From positions 9,329,476 through 9,393,475 of the forward strand of contig CM022665.1 in assembly GCA_012295275.1 (NCBI GenBank): a DNA stretch of 64,000 nt, in the 5' to 3' direction. Shown in pieces: positions 37,613 to 50,709 of this stretch. The notes under the pieces were generated by a model, which ran no database searches, had not been told where the DNA came from, and saw only the letters and a list, made by a program, of their open reading frames with translations. Each line of letters begins with the position of its first letter. Positions within the stretch are counted from its first letter, which is position 1. This stretch comes from Chrysomallon squamiferum (lineage: Eukaryota > Mollusca > Gastropoda > Neomphalida > Peltospiridae). A program made the translations under genes and the position numbers.

Positions 37613-40388
37613 GTTTAAAAATATTAATTTATTTTAATTCTGTTTTCTCATATTTTTAAACCTGGTAGGCAAAAACCACAAATTTGAGTTAGACTGAGTA
37701 GGGTGTTTACTGCTGTGCGGCAGTTAATTCTCTGATGTTTTGTAGATAAAGGAATGGGGTCAGGCAGGTTTGTTCGTCATGCATTTGGATAAGACCTATT
37801 TAATGATGGCAAAATATATTTAATTTTAAAATGTTTGGAAAACCACTTTCATTAAACAGTTTGTCATGCATGTCATTATTAATTAATGGTTGTCATAAAT
37901 CAGAATGTAAATAATAAAGGATCTTTAAAATAAGCATTATTGTACTTAGGCTTTTGATAGTGAATTACTTACCATGCTGAATGTTCCTTTAATTTAAAGC
38001 GACAAAAAACCAGAAATGTTTTCTTTTGGATACGTTTAAATAATATCTACACAAGTACATAATGCATACTAATTGCCGTTTCTTCTGTTAGATGTTCTCA
38101 TATGGGAAATTTATTTTTAATTTTATATATATATATATATATAGTTTTTTTTTTTTCAAACTTGCAGAATACAGATTTTAACTAACTCATATAAAGTACA
38201 AGTTAAATCGTTCAGGATTATTTTTCCAAATTATATGTATATTGATGAAAATAGATAATTGCTGAAGAAACATTGCTTTGTGAAAAGAAAAAGAAAAAAT
38301 CTATGCATTATGGAACCACAAACAGTTGGCATCAAATTCTTCCTTTCCCCTCAGATAAATAAATAAATATGATTTGCATAAACTTAGCACTTACCCTTCT
38401 GGTGTATATTAAAATTAGAAAAATGCATTTTTCTGTGGCATATTTTTGGTTAGTTCATATATTAGTTAATGTTTGGTTTTTCTACTCCTTGCTTTTCCAA
38501 CAGTAGGCAAGGCCTTTGGCTTGTAGCATTATATCAAAACATTAGTGCATATATAAATATATATCTTTGTATGTATAATTATATATCTATACATGTATTA
38601 CAATAGTTAGAGAATGAATGTCTTGGCAGATTTTGATTGTCTAGAGACAAAACTTTCTTTGGTGTATAGCCAAATACTTCTTTTTTTTTAAAAATGTTTT
38701 AAATTTTTAATACTGAAGTTAATTTGAAAAGGTTCTGAAAAACATTTTTGAGGTTTTGTTACCATGTTTTCATGTTTCAGTGTTTTTTTTTTGTTTTTTT
38801 TTTATAAAAGATCTCAGTTGATGTTCAGAGGGTTCATATTCTGATGGAGTGAATAACATTACGACGTTTAATATGATGAGCACACATATTTTTCCTGTGC
38901 ATGTTACATTGTTTTTTTAAATTATTTTTTGTAAATTGGGAATTCACCAGTTAACTTCAGTACATTTCCATTTTTTTTATATTTTTTTTTATTTTTTATG
39001 TGTACTTCACATAAAAATAATTTGATTACCTGGTGCAGTATAATACTGCTTTTAGTTTTAATTAAACTGTTTTGATATACTGAAGCAAAAACAACAATAG
39101 TGGGTCTTTAGTCAATCTGCTGTCAGTACATGATTTAAAGTAAGTGGATAAATCTTGACAAAAGCAGTAATTTGAATCAAATAATTATTATCAGGAAGGC
39201 TTGTACACATAAGCACATTTATTGCAATAAAAATAATTAAAACTGGGAAATTTGTTGGTTTTTTTTACTAACCTGACTGGAATGAAATTACTAATATTTG
39301 AAGGCAAGGTTATGTCATGGATATACTATATTTTGGTTTTTTAAAATGTCTGTAATTCACACCTGTTTATATAACTGGAGCAAGACAAACTACAAAATTC
39401 TGAAATTGGTATTTATTAATATAATAAATAGCACATGTTAACTATTTATAAACTTGCATCGTGATCCAGCACATTTAAGAAGTTAATGACAATAATAATT
39501 TAAAATTTTGGTACAAAATTAAAAAAAAAAAAAAAAAAATTCAGCTGAACTCTAAGAAAACGCTGTTTATGCTTTAGAAAGTAGCATTATAAAAACCAGC
39601 ACTATAACTTTAATGGAAAATATTAAAAATGACATTTGAGAAAAAAAAAAAAAAAAAAAAAAATGGAAATCATAATTATTTTCAAAGGACAAATGTACTG
39701 GATATAGCTCAACATCAGAACAGACTACATACATCCTCAATTTCTTAATGCTAGTGAATTGGACTTCGACTGTAGCATTTGTTTTTCTTCTATCCAGTAG
39801 AATAATGTATGTTTTTATTATGTTCACTGATTTCTGCATTGATTTGATTTTTTAATTACATTTTTGTTTTGATGCTAAGCAATAACAATAATCGGTAGCA
39901 TATCAAGAACAGAAACAGAGTGCCTTAAGATAAATGCATTTCATTATAAAGAAAGAAGAAGTCATTTGGGAAAATACATCTGTATATGATAAGTTTAGCT
40001 GAACTGATAATTTCTTGCAAAATGAAGATCAAATCTAGAATGTGTAGTAATATAAAGAAAATATATTTTTACAAACCCATCCAAAGATGAAACATGCTTA
40101 TAATTATTAAAAAAATTGTCATATTAGAATATGGGAAAATTAATACTGCCCCACAAAATCACTAATTAGTAATTTTATGAAATATTTGTCTTTTTTAAAA
40201 CTTTCACATAACAAAAATGGTTTTAAACCTGTGTTCTGCAAAGAAAACTGGAGAGAAGTTTAAAAAAAGAAAGTTGGATTATAAAGAAGGGAGGTAACTC
40301 AAAACAATGAATCTAAAGGATGAAAAAACGTAACAAATTGTTAGCTGTAGTTTTGTTGAATGTACTGAGTTGTCCAAAATCTTGTGCT
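37613..40388. other. Convergent intergenic region between CLIC and profilin-4
   Basis: The two genes face each other here, so the left part may hold more CLIC 3' UTR and the right part holds the profilin-4 3' UTR (a minus-strand AATAAA lies near 39813). There are TA runs near 38128-38145, an A run near 39520, and another near 39641-39663. No coding segment was recognised. Confidence 0.6.
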
Positions 40389-42445
40389 TCATTTTCCTTT
40401 TTCCTTAAAATAATCAGCTAAAAAGAACCAAAAAAAAAGAGAGAACATTCAGTTAAGTATCTATTAAACAATTTTGTTAACTGCAAAATAATGAACATGA
40501 AAATTGAAGAAAGAAATGCATGAAACACAGAAAAAAGAAAACTAAGATCAAGATAAAAATATTAATTTCACACTGAAAAAAAAAGAAAATAGATTACAAA
40601 TCATATTTCTGAGACAGTCTTCAAAGAAAAGAGTAAGTTATCTTTTATGCTGGTTAATAATGCTGGTTGACAACCAGAGAAGGATTATGGCTGTAATGGA
40701 AAATAATGCAATAGACAATCTGAAAACTACTGATCCTGCAGCTTATCATGACCAACACCATTCTTTTAACCAAAGGACTACTGTTTTCATTTTGTCTTAT
40801 AAAATAATGTTAAAAGTGTATTTTCTGGTATGGAAGTTACTGATATGAAAACAAAAATAATATATATATATATATATATATACCTAATTTTTCAACTGCC
40901 TCAACACATATACCAGCAAACATGTTTTCCGTATATGTAGCAACAAGAAGCAGAGTATTGGTTTTAACTAGCACTAGGCCATTCTTGTTCTGAAAAATAT
41001 AAAATGGAATTAGAACAATAACTTATGTCAAACTAACAGAATAACCAGTCAGATATTGCACAATGTAATTTTGAGTTACAGCCTATTATGCAGTCCGGTG
41101 CATCAATAGATCAATTTTTTTTCCACCATAAATAGGTTTGAAAACATCTTGACCCTCATGTCTATATATATATTTTGCTGAAATCGGTCAATAAAACATG
41201 TCAAAATCTTAATGAAATTATGCTACACACTTATTTTCCTAAGATTCATCTAAAATCTCTGACATCACACCCCTATACATTACATATCACTGATCTCTAG
41301 AATGTGGTTTATCTTATTCCAACAAAACTTGAGTTTTGATAATTTTCACCATGTGACTGGTTATCCTATGTTGCTACACAATTACAGTAATTTGTTATGA
41401 CCTAAAATAAATAAGAACAGCATGAAATAAAAAAACAGCTTCATCTAATTATTACAGTAAACTTTGGTAAACTGTCAGCTCTTAAGGCATTCTGATATGT
41501 AAATATTATAATAAAGTTATATTTTTCACCCTGACAAAGCTAACAAAAAGCTTTTTAATTCCATGTAGTTGTAATGAAAAACATTTGATCTCATGAAACT
41601 GGTATTAACAGTTAAAAACAGAAATTATTGTTAATAATAATATGATTCATTGGTGCTGAACATCCTATTATTTGTATAAGTTAATATAACACTGACAGTT
41701 ATGCTTACACATTTTGCATATATTGAATTCCTGTCAGCTCGTACACATTTGTACTGTTGGTCTGAAAAATAGATTCCTTCCTCACGTGTCTGTGGAGGAT
41801 TTCTAAAAGCATCCAATAACATCTGGACTTGATCTGGATACAACTGAAAATGTAAATAATAAAGCATGTTCACATAAGAAATTAGTGATAATAATCATCA
41901 AAAGAAGGCCCAAACTAATATTATTACCAGCTTATTTAATTCTGATTACATCACTGTGTATAATAGTATTTTTTAAAAATCATCTTATCTTTTTTCATAT
42001 TCAATGTGTCTAACATTTATAGTCATTGTAAAATTAAGCAGGGTAGTTAAGGTGTTTAAGAAAACAACATGAAGCAGATGCAATGTTTATCATTCACAGA
42101 ATCATGGTTTTTTTTGCTAAAGTTTTTTAGAGTACACAGATACATCTTAATGTTACCCAACACTATCAAAATTAAATAATCTGGATTCAAATGTTTGATT
42201 TCAGATTTTAATATTTAGTGCCTGAATAAAAATAAAAATAAAATATATATTGCTGTTTTAGAGGACAAGATCAAATATTCAAAATAACATACAGTAAAAC
42301 CTAGAGAACTGGCTCTAATGCTGCAGTCTTTGCAGTAGATGATGGCACACTGCTGTACATGGTCAGTGGAAATCAAAGCATCGTGCAGCAAATTTTGAAG
42401 CTGGTTCATTTTGACAGCATCCTGTGGGGGGGGAACACAAATAAA

Positions 42446-42494
<49 letters not shown>

Positions 42495-43345
42495 TATTTG
42501 CAGATCTGTGTGGATTAAATTATGTTTCCAGTTAGTAGTAATCTCAACATGTCCAACTAAATTTAGATTAAATGTGTATTCTAAATAAATAATTTTAGTT
42601 TGTTAAATAAATTACATGTATATGATCTCTAATATTTTGTATGTATGTTTTGTGCTGGGTTGAACTGCAGCATCTTTGACCTTTAAAAGGAAGTTTAAGA
42701 AAGTCCCTAGCTTCTAATCATTGCATTTTTGGAGACGAACATGCTTAGTATGGAAAAGGTGCTATATAAATATAGTACAATGTATAAATACTGAAATCAG
42801 TAGACATCTGGTTTGTGATTATGTAAAACCCTTTGCTCTTAATCATAAATAACTGATTTGTCATTGATATACTTATATAATGAAATTAATATACAACACT
42901 GGGACTATGCCATGATTTCTGGATTTGTATTAACAACATTACAAAATTTGTCTGCTTTTTTTTTTTATTTATAGTTATTTTTAGATCTGGATAGAATATT
43001 CCAAATTCATGTTAGTATTCTAGTGGTAACAAAAATATTTAACATATTTTAACTGAGTTCCATAGCTATAAATTACATAAAATGCTAAGAATTTTCCATT
43101 GTCACAACTTGAAATAAAAATGAAATGCTGATATTAATATAAAGTTTTAATCATAATAGTCTTATCAGTAACAAGAAACAAACCAGAATTTCAGAAGAGT
43201 CAGTATAAAGTTTCAAACAAGTTCATTATATAAGCAAATGCTTATGAATAATAATATTAATAATAATGAAAATAATTTTAAAAACCCTATAATAATAATA
43301 ATAATATAAAAAAAATAATAATAAATAATAATAATTTTATAAACC

Positions 43346-43391
<46 letters not shown>

Positions 43392-43513
43392 CAAACAATT
43401 AAATTAAATAAATAAATAAAATGATTAAGGCACATGATTGTTGTTAATATAAAACTCACCGGAACTCCCTGAATTTTATAATTGGGATTGTTCTGAAGAT
43501 CTAAATCTGCCAT
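40389..43513 (-). CDS. PFN4: Profilin-4, conventional short form
   Basis: Five minus-strand exons: 43460-43513 (first, ATG 43511-43513), 42293-42421, 41709-41843, 40884-40989 and 40389-40417 (TGA 40389-40391), giving 150 residues. From the Met of [12 protein letters not shown] onward the 128-residue core matches human profilin-4 (129 aa) from end to end: [45 protein letters not shown] and the last exon DYFKEKGK. Twenty-two extra residues precede the core, 18 of them from the first exon. Profilin-4 is a divergent, testis-enriched profilin linked in mammals to sperm-head shaping and phosphoinositide binding rather than strong actin binding. The tiny last exon (29 bp) was found by its acceptor and its match to the family ending. 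An upstream mini-exon array can replace the first exon (see array entry). The acceptor at 42421 uses a C8 tract. Confidence 0.93.
43340..43392. repeat. AAT microsatellite in profilin-4 intron
   Basis: About 15 AAT units just downstream of the first-exon donor; several shorter AAT runs lie between 43240 and 43340. Confidence 0.95.
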
Positions 43514-44452
43514 TTTTATACAATATTTCAGTTTGAAAATTAAAATAAAGGAATTGACTTCTCTGTATATGTAAGTACAGAAATTTTATATATACTGATA
43601 TATCTGTCAGTATAACAAGTAGTTCACTACATACAGTATGATAACACTGATCAAGTCTTTTCAGTAGCTCGGTAACACAAAACTGCAGACTGGGAAACAC
43701 AGAGTTCAACAGAGGTAAACCAATTCAAAGAATTATTCAATAGATTTTGGTAAATCAAGCATATTGTGTGAACACCAGCTGACATTAAAACTGTTGCCAA
43801 ACCTAAACTGTGATTAAAGATACTTAACATCCAATATCCATTACAGTAACACAATGCTGTCTAAATAGCTGATTGAATGCCTATTGTTATCTGCATGATT
43901 GCACTTTGATAACTTTCATGCACACTGATTATGGATAATATACTGAGGAGTGATTAAACGAAAAAATATTTTCTCAGTCTTTTTAAAATCAGAAGACATT
44001 ACTATAAATAACAGCAACAAAAAATAATAATAATAAAAAAAAAAATTAAAAAATGATAATAATAATAGAATAAAAAAAAAAAAAAAAAAACCCAACAAAA
44101 TAACACAAATAATTAGTTACAGTCAGAACTTGAAAATAACATACCAAATCCTAATTAGTATTTATTATAAAATTTTATATACTGAAAAAAAAATAACCCA
44201 GAAAGAAATAGAACCTCTAAAAGAAAATAAATTATCTCATACACACCCACAAACACAAAAGAAAAACTTAACAAAATAAAATGGTGTCAAAAGAGCCAAA
44301 CATAATTATTTCAGTATATTACTGAATCAGATCAGTGAAAATAATACTTTTTTCTTCTTTTTTTCTGGTTAATTTTGACTAATATATGATTTTTGAAAAT
44401 AATCCATCACTGAGGTGGATACAAATTTTTGAATCAAATTAGATCTGTTCTA

Positions 44453-44493
<41 letters not shown>

Positions 44494-44540
44494 ATAATAA
44501 TAAAAAAAAAAATAATAATAAAAAAAAAAAAAAAAAAAAT
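44453..44540. repeat. Long poly-A/AAT tract
   Basis: About 37 A, then AAT units and a second A run. A similar A/AAT tract is at 44030-44092. Confidence 0.95.
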
Positions 44541-45466
44541 AATAGAAAATTAAAATATCACTTAATTTATGAAATTAACCAGAAATTTAATTACCAAGTA
44601 AAAATGTTAGAACCAACTAACAGAAACAACAGTCAAACTTTTTTGCAAACAACACTAAATATCATGCTTGGTGTTCTTTGCAAACTCATATTTAAAGTTT
44701 TCAAATTCAGTTAAACTATACCTACATTTTTTATATACAGATTGATTCTACCACAACTAGAACACATGTTTTTGCTTCTATCAAACTTCAAAATTAGTCA
44801 GAAAAGTGTCTGGAATCTTTAGTCTGTCATAAATTTAAAAAACACAGGCAACTAATATTTTGTAGTATAGACAAGGAAATATAAACAATGTCAAACAGAA
44901 CAAAACTTTACAAAGTTGTTTACAAACAAAAGGTTGATGTGACACAATAATCAACACAATCACACACACACACACATGCACGCATGCGCATGCACACACA
45001 CACACACACACAAAAACCCCAAAAATATCCCAAAATAAATGAAACAGATGAAAAACAGATTTAAAGCAGACATAGAATTATGACACTAACTGATGAGAGT
45101 TTTTGGGGTTTTTTAAATAATGAATTTGTATTGTGGCATTACTGTTAGTGATGTGTTTTTTTAATTACACTGAAATGATAATAAACATATCACTTTATAC
45201 AATGATGTGAACCAAAAACACTTTTTCCTAAACTGAAAATAATTTTCATTTCACAATCATGCCTTTGAAAGATTGCCCAGAAATCAAAACAAAATTTACT
45301 TTTATTAGTTTAACATTTATTGTTTGAATTCTTCTTAATCTAGAAAATGTAATGGAGATACAAAGCAAGAAACCCATTAACTAAACTACATGACAACAGA
45401 TATATACTTGGTAATAATTATTAAAACTAATATTGGAAAAGACAAAGTTTTTGTAAAAATACTTAC

Positions 45467-46391
45467 GTCAGAAAATGTCTCACTATGGGCCTCAGGTAAA
45501 GCCTTGGTTCTTGAATTAGGCTGGAAAATCATTTACAGATAATATTTATTCACATAAATTAATTTTTTGAAGTTGTCTGAAAGTTTAACTTTGTGATGCT
45601 GAAAACTATACATTTCTGAATAATGATACATATTATTATTACTCTGTACAAGAAGTTAAACAAAAACAAAAAAAGAAAAAATGATGATAATAATAAAAAA
45701 TATATATATAAATAAATAAACTAATTAATAATAATAATATAAAAAAATTTTTAAACATTTTTTGTAATTTTTTATTATTATTATTATTTTTTTTAAATTA
45801 TACATTCAACAGTTTTGTTAATTTATACACTAAAAATTTCTAACACTGAAAAATATAACTGTCTAATAGTAAAAAATTATAAGTTATATTTTCTGTCATA
45901 AAATGTCCTGCTAAGGTGATCAAAGAATAAAACCAGACAAAATTGGATCCAAAACCAATGTACTTATGAACCATAACAGCACTGAAACCAGTGACATTAA
46001 CACTTTATATTTTATTATAAAAAATACTTACTTTAGCTCTACTCTTAGTTGTTTCAGGCTGAACTGTGGTATCTAAAGTATCCTTTAATTGTAAAATAAC
46101 ATTTTAATATTAGATTTATTAAGTAGATCATGTGTTAAATCCTATCATTCTGTAAAATAATTATTTCTTAATAAAGTATTTGATTTTTATTATTTAATAT
46201 CAGTTTTATTAAATGTATCATATGCATTCAAAATATAATCATAACTAGAGATCAGACAGGTATAATACTTGAAAAGACACCTTGGACCATTTTAGAAAAT
46301 TTGTATTGACTGAAAAATTATAAATTAATTGCATGAATTCATCTATGTCAAATTAATAAATAAAAATTAATATTGTTTTCATACTTTAATT

Positions 46392-46446
<55 letters not shown>

Positions 46447-49400
46447 AAGCAAAAGTAATTAATTTGAACATTTGTTGTATATGACCAGTTACAAAAAAAA
46501 AAAAAAAAAAAAATCATGAACATAGAATAACATGAATTTTTGGCATGGAACACTTACTGATGATTTGTCACTATTAAGTTCAGATGAATCAGGCTGAAAA
46601 GTAACATTTTAATAATCATAGCTGTGTTTATTAATATGAGCCAACTAAAATCTTGCTTTGTTGTAAAATAAATACTGTGCAAGTACACATTAAGACATAG
46701 GCTACTTTCCAACATTTAATTATGACTTTATTATTAATATTTTAAGTTAAACTAGTGTTCAGATCCACGAAAAATTAGGTCACTTGAATAATTTTGGATG
46801 AAAAGTATTGTGATTGTTTTACTTAAGAATATTCCTATCTTACTGAAAATATAAAATCAAATAAACAAGATTCAGCTTTTGAAATCCACTGATTCCTAGA
46901 GAGAGTAACAAAATAATTGACTTAAAGCTGCTGAGATAGAGTTATAAAAACAAAAATAGAACTGTTTGTAAGAAATACTTACTATTGATGTGGGAGGAGC
47001 CTCAGATATTGAAGTAGCCTGAAAAGTAACATTTCATTAATAATTGTATAGAGTCTTCATGCCACTTTATCCATTATTTGTCATTTTTAATTGCATTAAA
47101 AAAAGAAGAAGAACGAACTAAAGAAATTAACTTTTAAAAATATTTGTGTATGCTTGAGTGACTAGAAATACTTTTGTAAAATCTTCTTTAATATTAAATT
47201 CATTACAAAGGATTCTTGATGAATGTTTGTGTCATGTGTGTGGGTGGGTGGGTGTCTGTGTGCATACATGCAAACTTACTGCAGATCGAGAATAAGACTT
47301 GATAAGTGATTCAGTCTGAAAAACAATATTTTAATAACAACTATGCAGATTTATACAATAAATTATAAAAATTTCAAGACTGTGTAACATTAGAACACAC
47401 CAAAGTAAAGTTTTATTTATTGTTACATATATATATAATTCTCCATATAATTCTCCAATCTTTTAAAAATTATATACTTTATAAAATCAAATACTTGACA
47501 ATATTTACAACAACTAATGTTTAATGAAAGCCCAAGTCCTTAATTAACTAATAGAATTTGTGAATCAAAGCACTTACTATAGCTTTTGTGGAAACATTGG
47601 CTCCTAAACCAGACTGAAAAACAACATTTCAGTAAGAACACATAAGTTTTGTAAACAATAAAAATATCTATCCACAATACAAATCAATAAAACATTTCTT
47701 AAATTACCATAAATTAGCAAATATTTTTATTATTGTAAGAAGGACAAATAATATAAAATGAAGTTAATGAAAATATTCAGTTAAAACAAATAGTTTTAAA
47801 AAGCAATATAAATATGTTACAATATTTGTTTGATTATTAACACAGGCAGAACATTACAGAAATACATGCACTTACTTTAGTGATTGAGTGAGACTTTGAT
47901 CTTAACCCAGTCTGAAAAATAACATTTCAGTTTTATTTCTCCGCACTGATAATAACTAAACAGACCCATCAATTTTATAAATTAAAAAAAAAAAAAAAAT
48001 CTATATATTATAAATAATAAAATATCTATATAACCACATATACAAATACATTTATACAGATCAATTAGGTATTTCTTACATTATCTCGTTAGCTTTTGAA
48101 GGAACTGCCTGTAGATATAAACAATTATTTTTATTATTATAAACTTTGAAGGACCACCAAAACAAAACAATAAAGAAATAAAGAAAGAAAGAAAGAAAGA
48201 AAGAAAAAAATGTTACTCTAAAATGTACAATCATTAACAATAATGTGATTACAAGTATGTCATAATATTTTCAGTAATCAGTGATTAATTTAAATATTTC
48301 TTTATTAACTGAGGTTGAACTTGTTTATCAAAATGCTTACTTTAGGTTGAGAGTGGGCCTTGATACCTGATCCAGCCTGAAAAATATTTCATTAATAACT
48401 AAAGCAAACAAACACAACAACAAAAATCTCTTCAGTTTTATAAATAATAAAATATCTATCAACATGCATATACAAACACCTGAATGAGTAAGACATTGCT
48501 TGAGGATATTTACAAATATTTACATTGTTATAAATTTAACAAAAACCAAGAAACAAACAAATAATAATAATAAAAAAAAACATAATTTAAGTATGACACA
48601 ATATTTTCAGTAATCAATGATTAAATTAAGTATAATATGCCATGACCTACTGAGGTGGAACTTGTGTATCAGAATACTTACTTTAATGTTTGAATGAAAC
48701 CTGATACCCGAAACAGCCTGAAAAATATTCAATATTATTATTTTTGTTTTTTGTTAAAAAAAAGCATCAATTTTATAAATAACAAAATATCTACACCTAT
48801 ATAAACCAATCAGGTATTTGTAAAGTTAAACTGAGCATATTTACAAATGTTTGTGTTATTAAAAGGTTAATAAAGACCACAATAAATAAATAAATAAATA
48901 AATAATAAAAATAAAAAGAAAGAAAACCAAAAAATAAAAATATATTGAAACAGTTTACAAAAATAACATGCTGATAATTAAAACTATTTAATAATATTTT
49001 TTGTAATCAATGATTAAGTAATAATTTTATGATTAACAAAAACTGAACATATGAAAGCACTTACTGTGGTTTGAGGGTGAACCTTTGTACCTGGTCCAGA
49101 CTGGAAAAAAAAGAAAAGAAAAAGAAAGATCAAGGAAAAGTACTAAATTAAAATATACTATTAAAAAATGATAATAATAATAATAATAATAAAAAAATAA
49201 CAATAATGAAATTATGAACAGGTAATTAAACTCTCATGATATTTGCATAAATAAATCTAAATTTCTTGATTAATTTAGTGGAATTTGTGTGGAATCAAAG
49301 CACCTACTTTAATATGAGAAGGAGTCTTGGCACTTGAACCAGGCTGAAAAATAACATTTCAATAATAACCCCACACACCTAATTTTTGAATGTAAAAAAC

Positions 49401-50588
49401 CAAAAACAAAACAAAAAACAAATTAAAAAGTATAAACATTTGACAAATTAATAAATATTTTGTACAAGAGTATAAACAAATTATTTCGTCAAATACTTTA
49501 TTAAAAGATCTGAAATTATACCTACCTCTCATTTTTATTGATATTAATTATTATTAATTTGGACACAAAAGGGGATAAAAAAAAAAAAAGAAAGGCAAAG
49601 AGAATGATCAAGAAAAAGAACTAAATTAAAAATATGCTATCAAAAAAAAAAAAATATATATATATATATAATAATAATAATGAAATTATGAACAGTAATT
49701 AAACTGTCATGTTTCGTTAAATAAATATAAATTTCTTGATTAATTTAGATTGAATATCTATGGAATAAAAGCACTTACTTTAATATGAGGATGAACCTTG
49801 ATTCCCGAACCAGTCTGAAAAATAACATTTCAATAATAATCCTACAGACCTTATTTTCTTTAGTTCTTTCTAAGTTTCTGGATGTAAAATAAACAATTTA
49901 AAAATAATAAAAAACAAAATTTAAAAATTTAAAAAAATTAAAACATTAATAGAAATTAATAAATATTTTGTACAAGAATATAAACAAATTATTTTGACAA
50001 ATACTTTATTAAAATACCTGAAATTATACTTGACTACTTTTTATTGATATAATTTATTATTAATTTGGACAAACAAAAAGAACAGAAAAATGATGTTTCA
50101 GAAATATTCTTCTCTAAATATATATATGCATGTGATTAGAACTACTTATTAATAGTACTTACAAAATTCAGTCAAGGAGTATTTTTTAATTAGTGAAAAT
50201 TCAATATATATTTTACTGTATTACCAGTCTTTTAACTTGATTTAATTTTTAATTAATGGCAATATAACATTATTGTACTTTATCATTAGATTCAAATTAA
50301 ACTATAACCTGAAAATAAAAAAAAATTAATTTTGGTTATTTGTTTGTACAACCATAAATAAAGATGTAACCAATAAAATCAGTGGCAATTGCCAGTAGCC
50401 TTCATCTTTACTAAAAAAAAAATTAAAACATGTCTCCAAAGTGATTGTGCTAAATTATTTATTTCAATGTAGAGAATTCCCTTCCTACTCCAACATTATT
50501 AATACAACAGTAAAAGAAACAACAGAAGAGTCTTTAACAAAGAATTACTTACATGGGTTTTATTAACTGGACTCCCAGGTGATTTAGT
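45467..50588 (-). CDS. Tandem mini-exon array, alternative 5' part of profilin-4
   Basis: Thirteen phase-0 minus-strand exons without stops, in transcription order: 50553-50588 TKSPGSPVNKTH; 49779-49814 TGSGIKVHPHIK; 49308-49343 PGSSAKTPSHIK; 49065-49100 SGPGTKVHPQTT; 48682-48717 AVSGIRFHSNIK; 48341-48376 AGSGIKAHSQPK; 47876-47911 TGLRSKSHSITK; 47578-47613 SGLGANVSTKAI; 47280-47315 TESLIKSYSRSA; 46983-47018 ATSISEAPPTSI; 46558-46593 PDSSELNSDKSS; 46032-46082 DTLDTTVQPETTKSRAK; 45467-45520 PNSRTKALPEAHSETFSD. Eleven are exactly 36 bp. Each has an AG acceptor and a GTAAG-type donor (GTAGGT at 49308), and the acceptor side keeps an ATGTTATTTTTCAG-like block, so exon plus flanking intron was duplicated. 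The last exon joins in frame to 42421 (profilin core), bypassing 43460-43513. The peptide is rich in Ser, Lys, His, Pro and Gly and is probably disordered. The start exon is not resolved; ATG|GTAAAA at 51810-51812 is one candidate. Confidence 0.8.
46394..46442. repeat. CA dinucleotide microsatellite
   Basis: About 24 CA units in an array intron. Another CA run interrupted by GCATGCGCATGC lies at 44961-45011. Confidence 0.95.
48080..48108 (-). pseudogene. Degenerate array unit (29 bp, frame-breaking)
   Basis: The sequence lies in register within the array, between the exons at 47876 and 48341, with a CTACAG acceptor and a GTAAGA donor. It is 29 bp, not 36, so inclusion would shift the frame. 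It starts GCAGTTCCTTCAAAAG, which resembles the A-V/S-K pattern of its neighbours. It is probably a decayed unit skipped in the mRNA. Use as a switch exon that ends translation is an untested alternative. Confidence 0.55.
48179..48207. repeat. GAAA microsatellite
   Basis: About seven AAAG/GAAA units in an array intron; a similar GAAA run occurs at 52420-52460. Confidence 0.9.
49485..50090. repeat. Duplicated intron segments within the mini-exon array
   Basis: About 95 bp at 49488-49570 (TATAAACAAATTATTTCG, then CAAATACTTTATTAAAA, CTGAAATTATAC and TTATTATTAATTTGGACA) recurs with few changes at 49980-50075. The offset (about 490 bp) is close to the spacing between the exons at 49308 and 49779 (471 bp). 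Whole exon-plus-intron blocks were therefore duplicated here, probably the most recent expansion of the array. Confidence 0.8.
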
Positions 50589-50666
50589 CTGAAAATAAAA
50601 ATGTGTATTATTATTCAAAGAGCTAATAGTGATTTGAATAATCCTGTGCTGCTCAACAGTGACAAA

Positions 50667-50709
<43 letters not shown>

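Noticed and set aside
44961-45011. GCATGCGCATGC as an NRF-1 promoter site
   Set aside because: It is embedded in a CA microsatellite with no CpG-rich surroundings and no gene start nearby.
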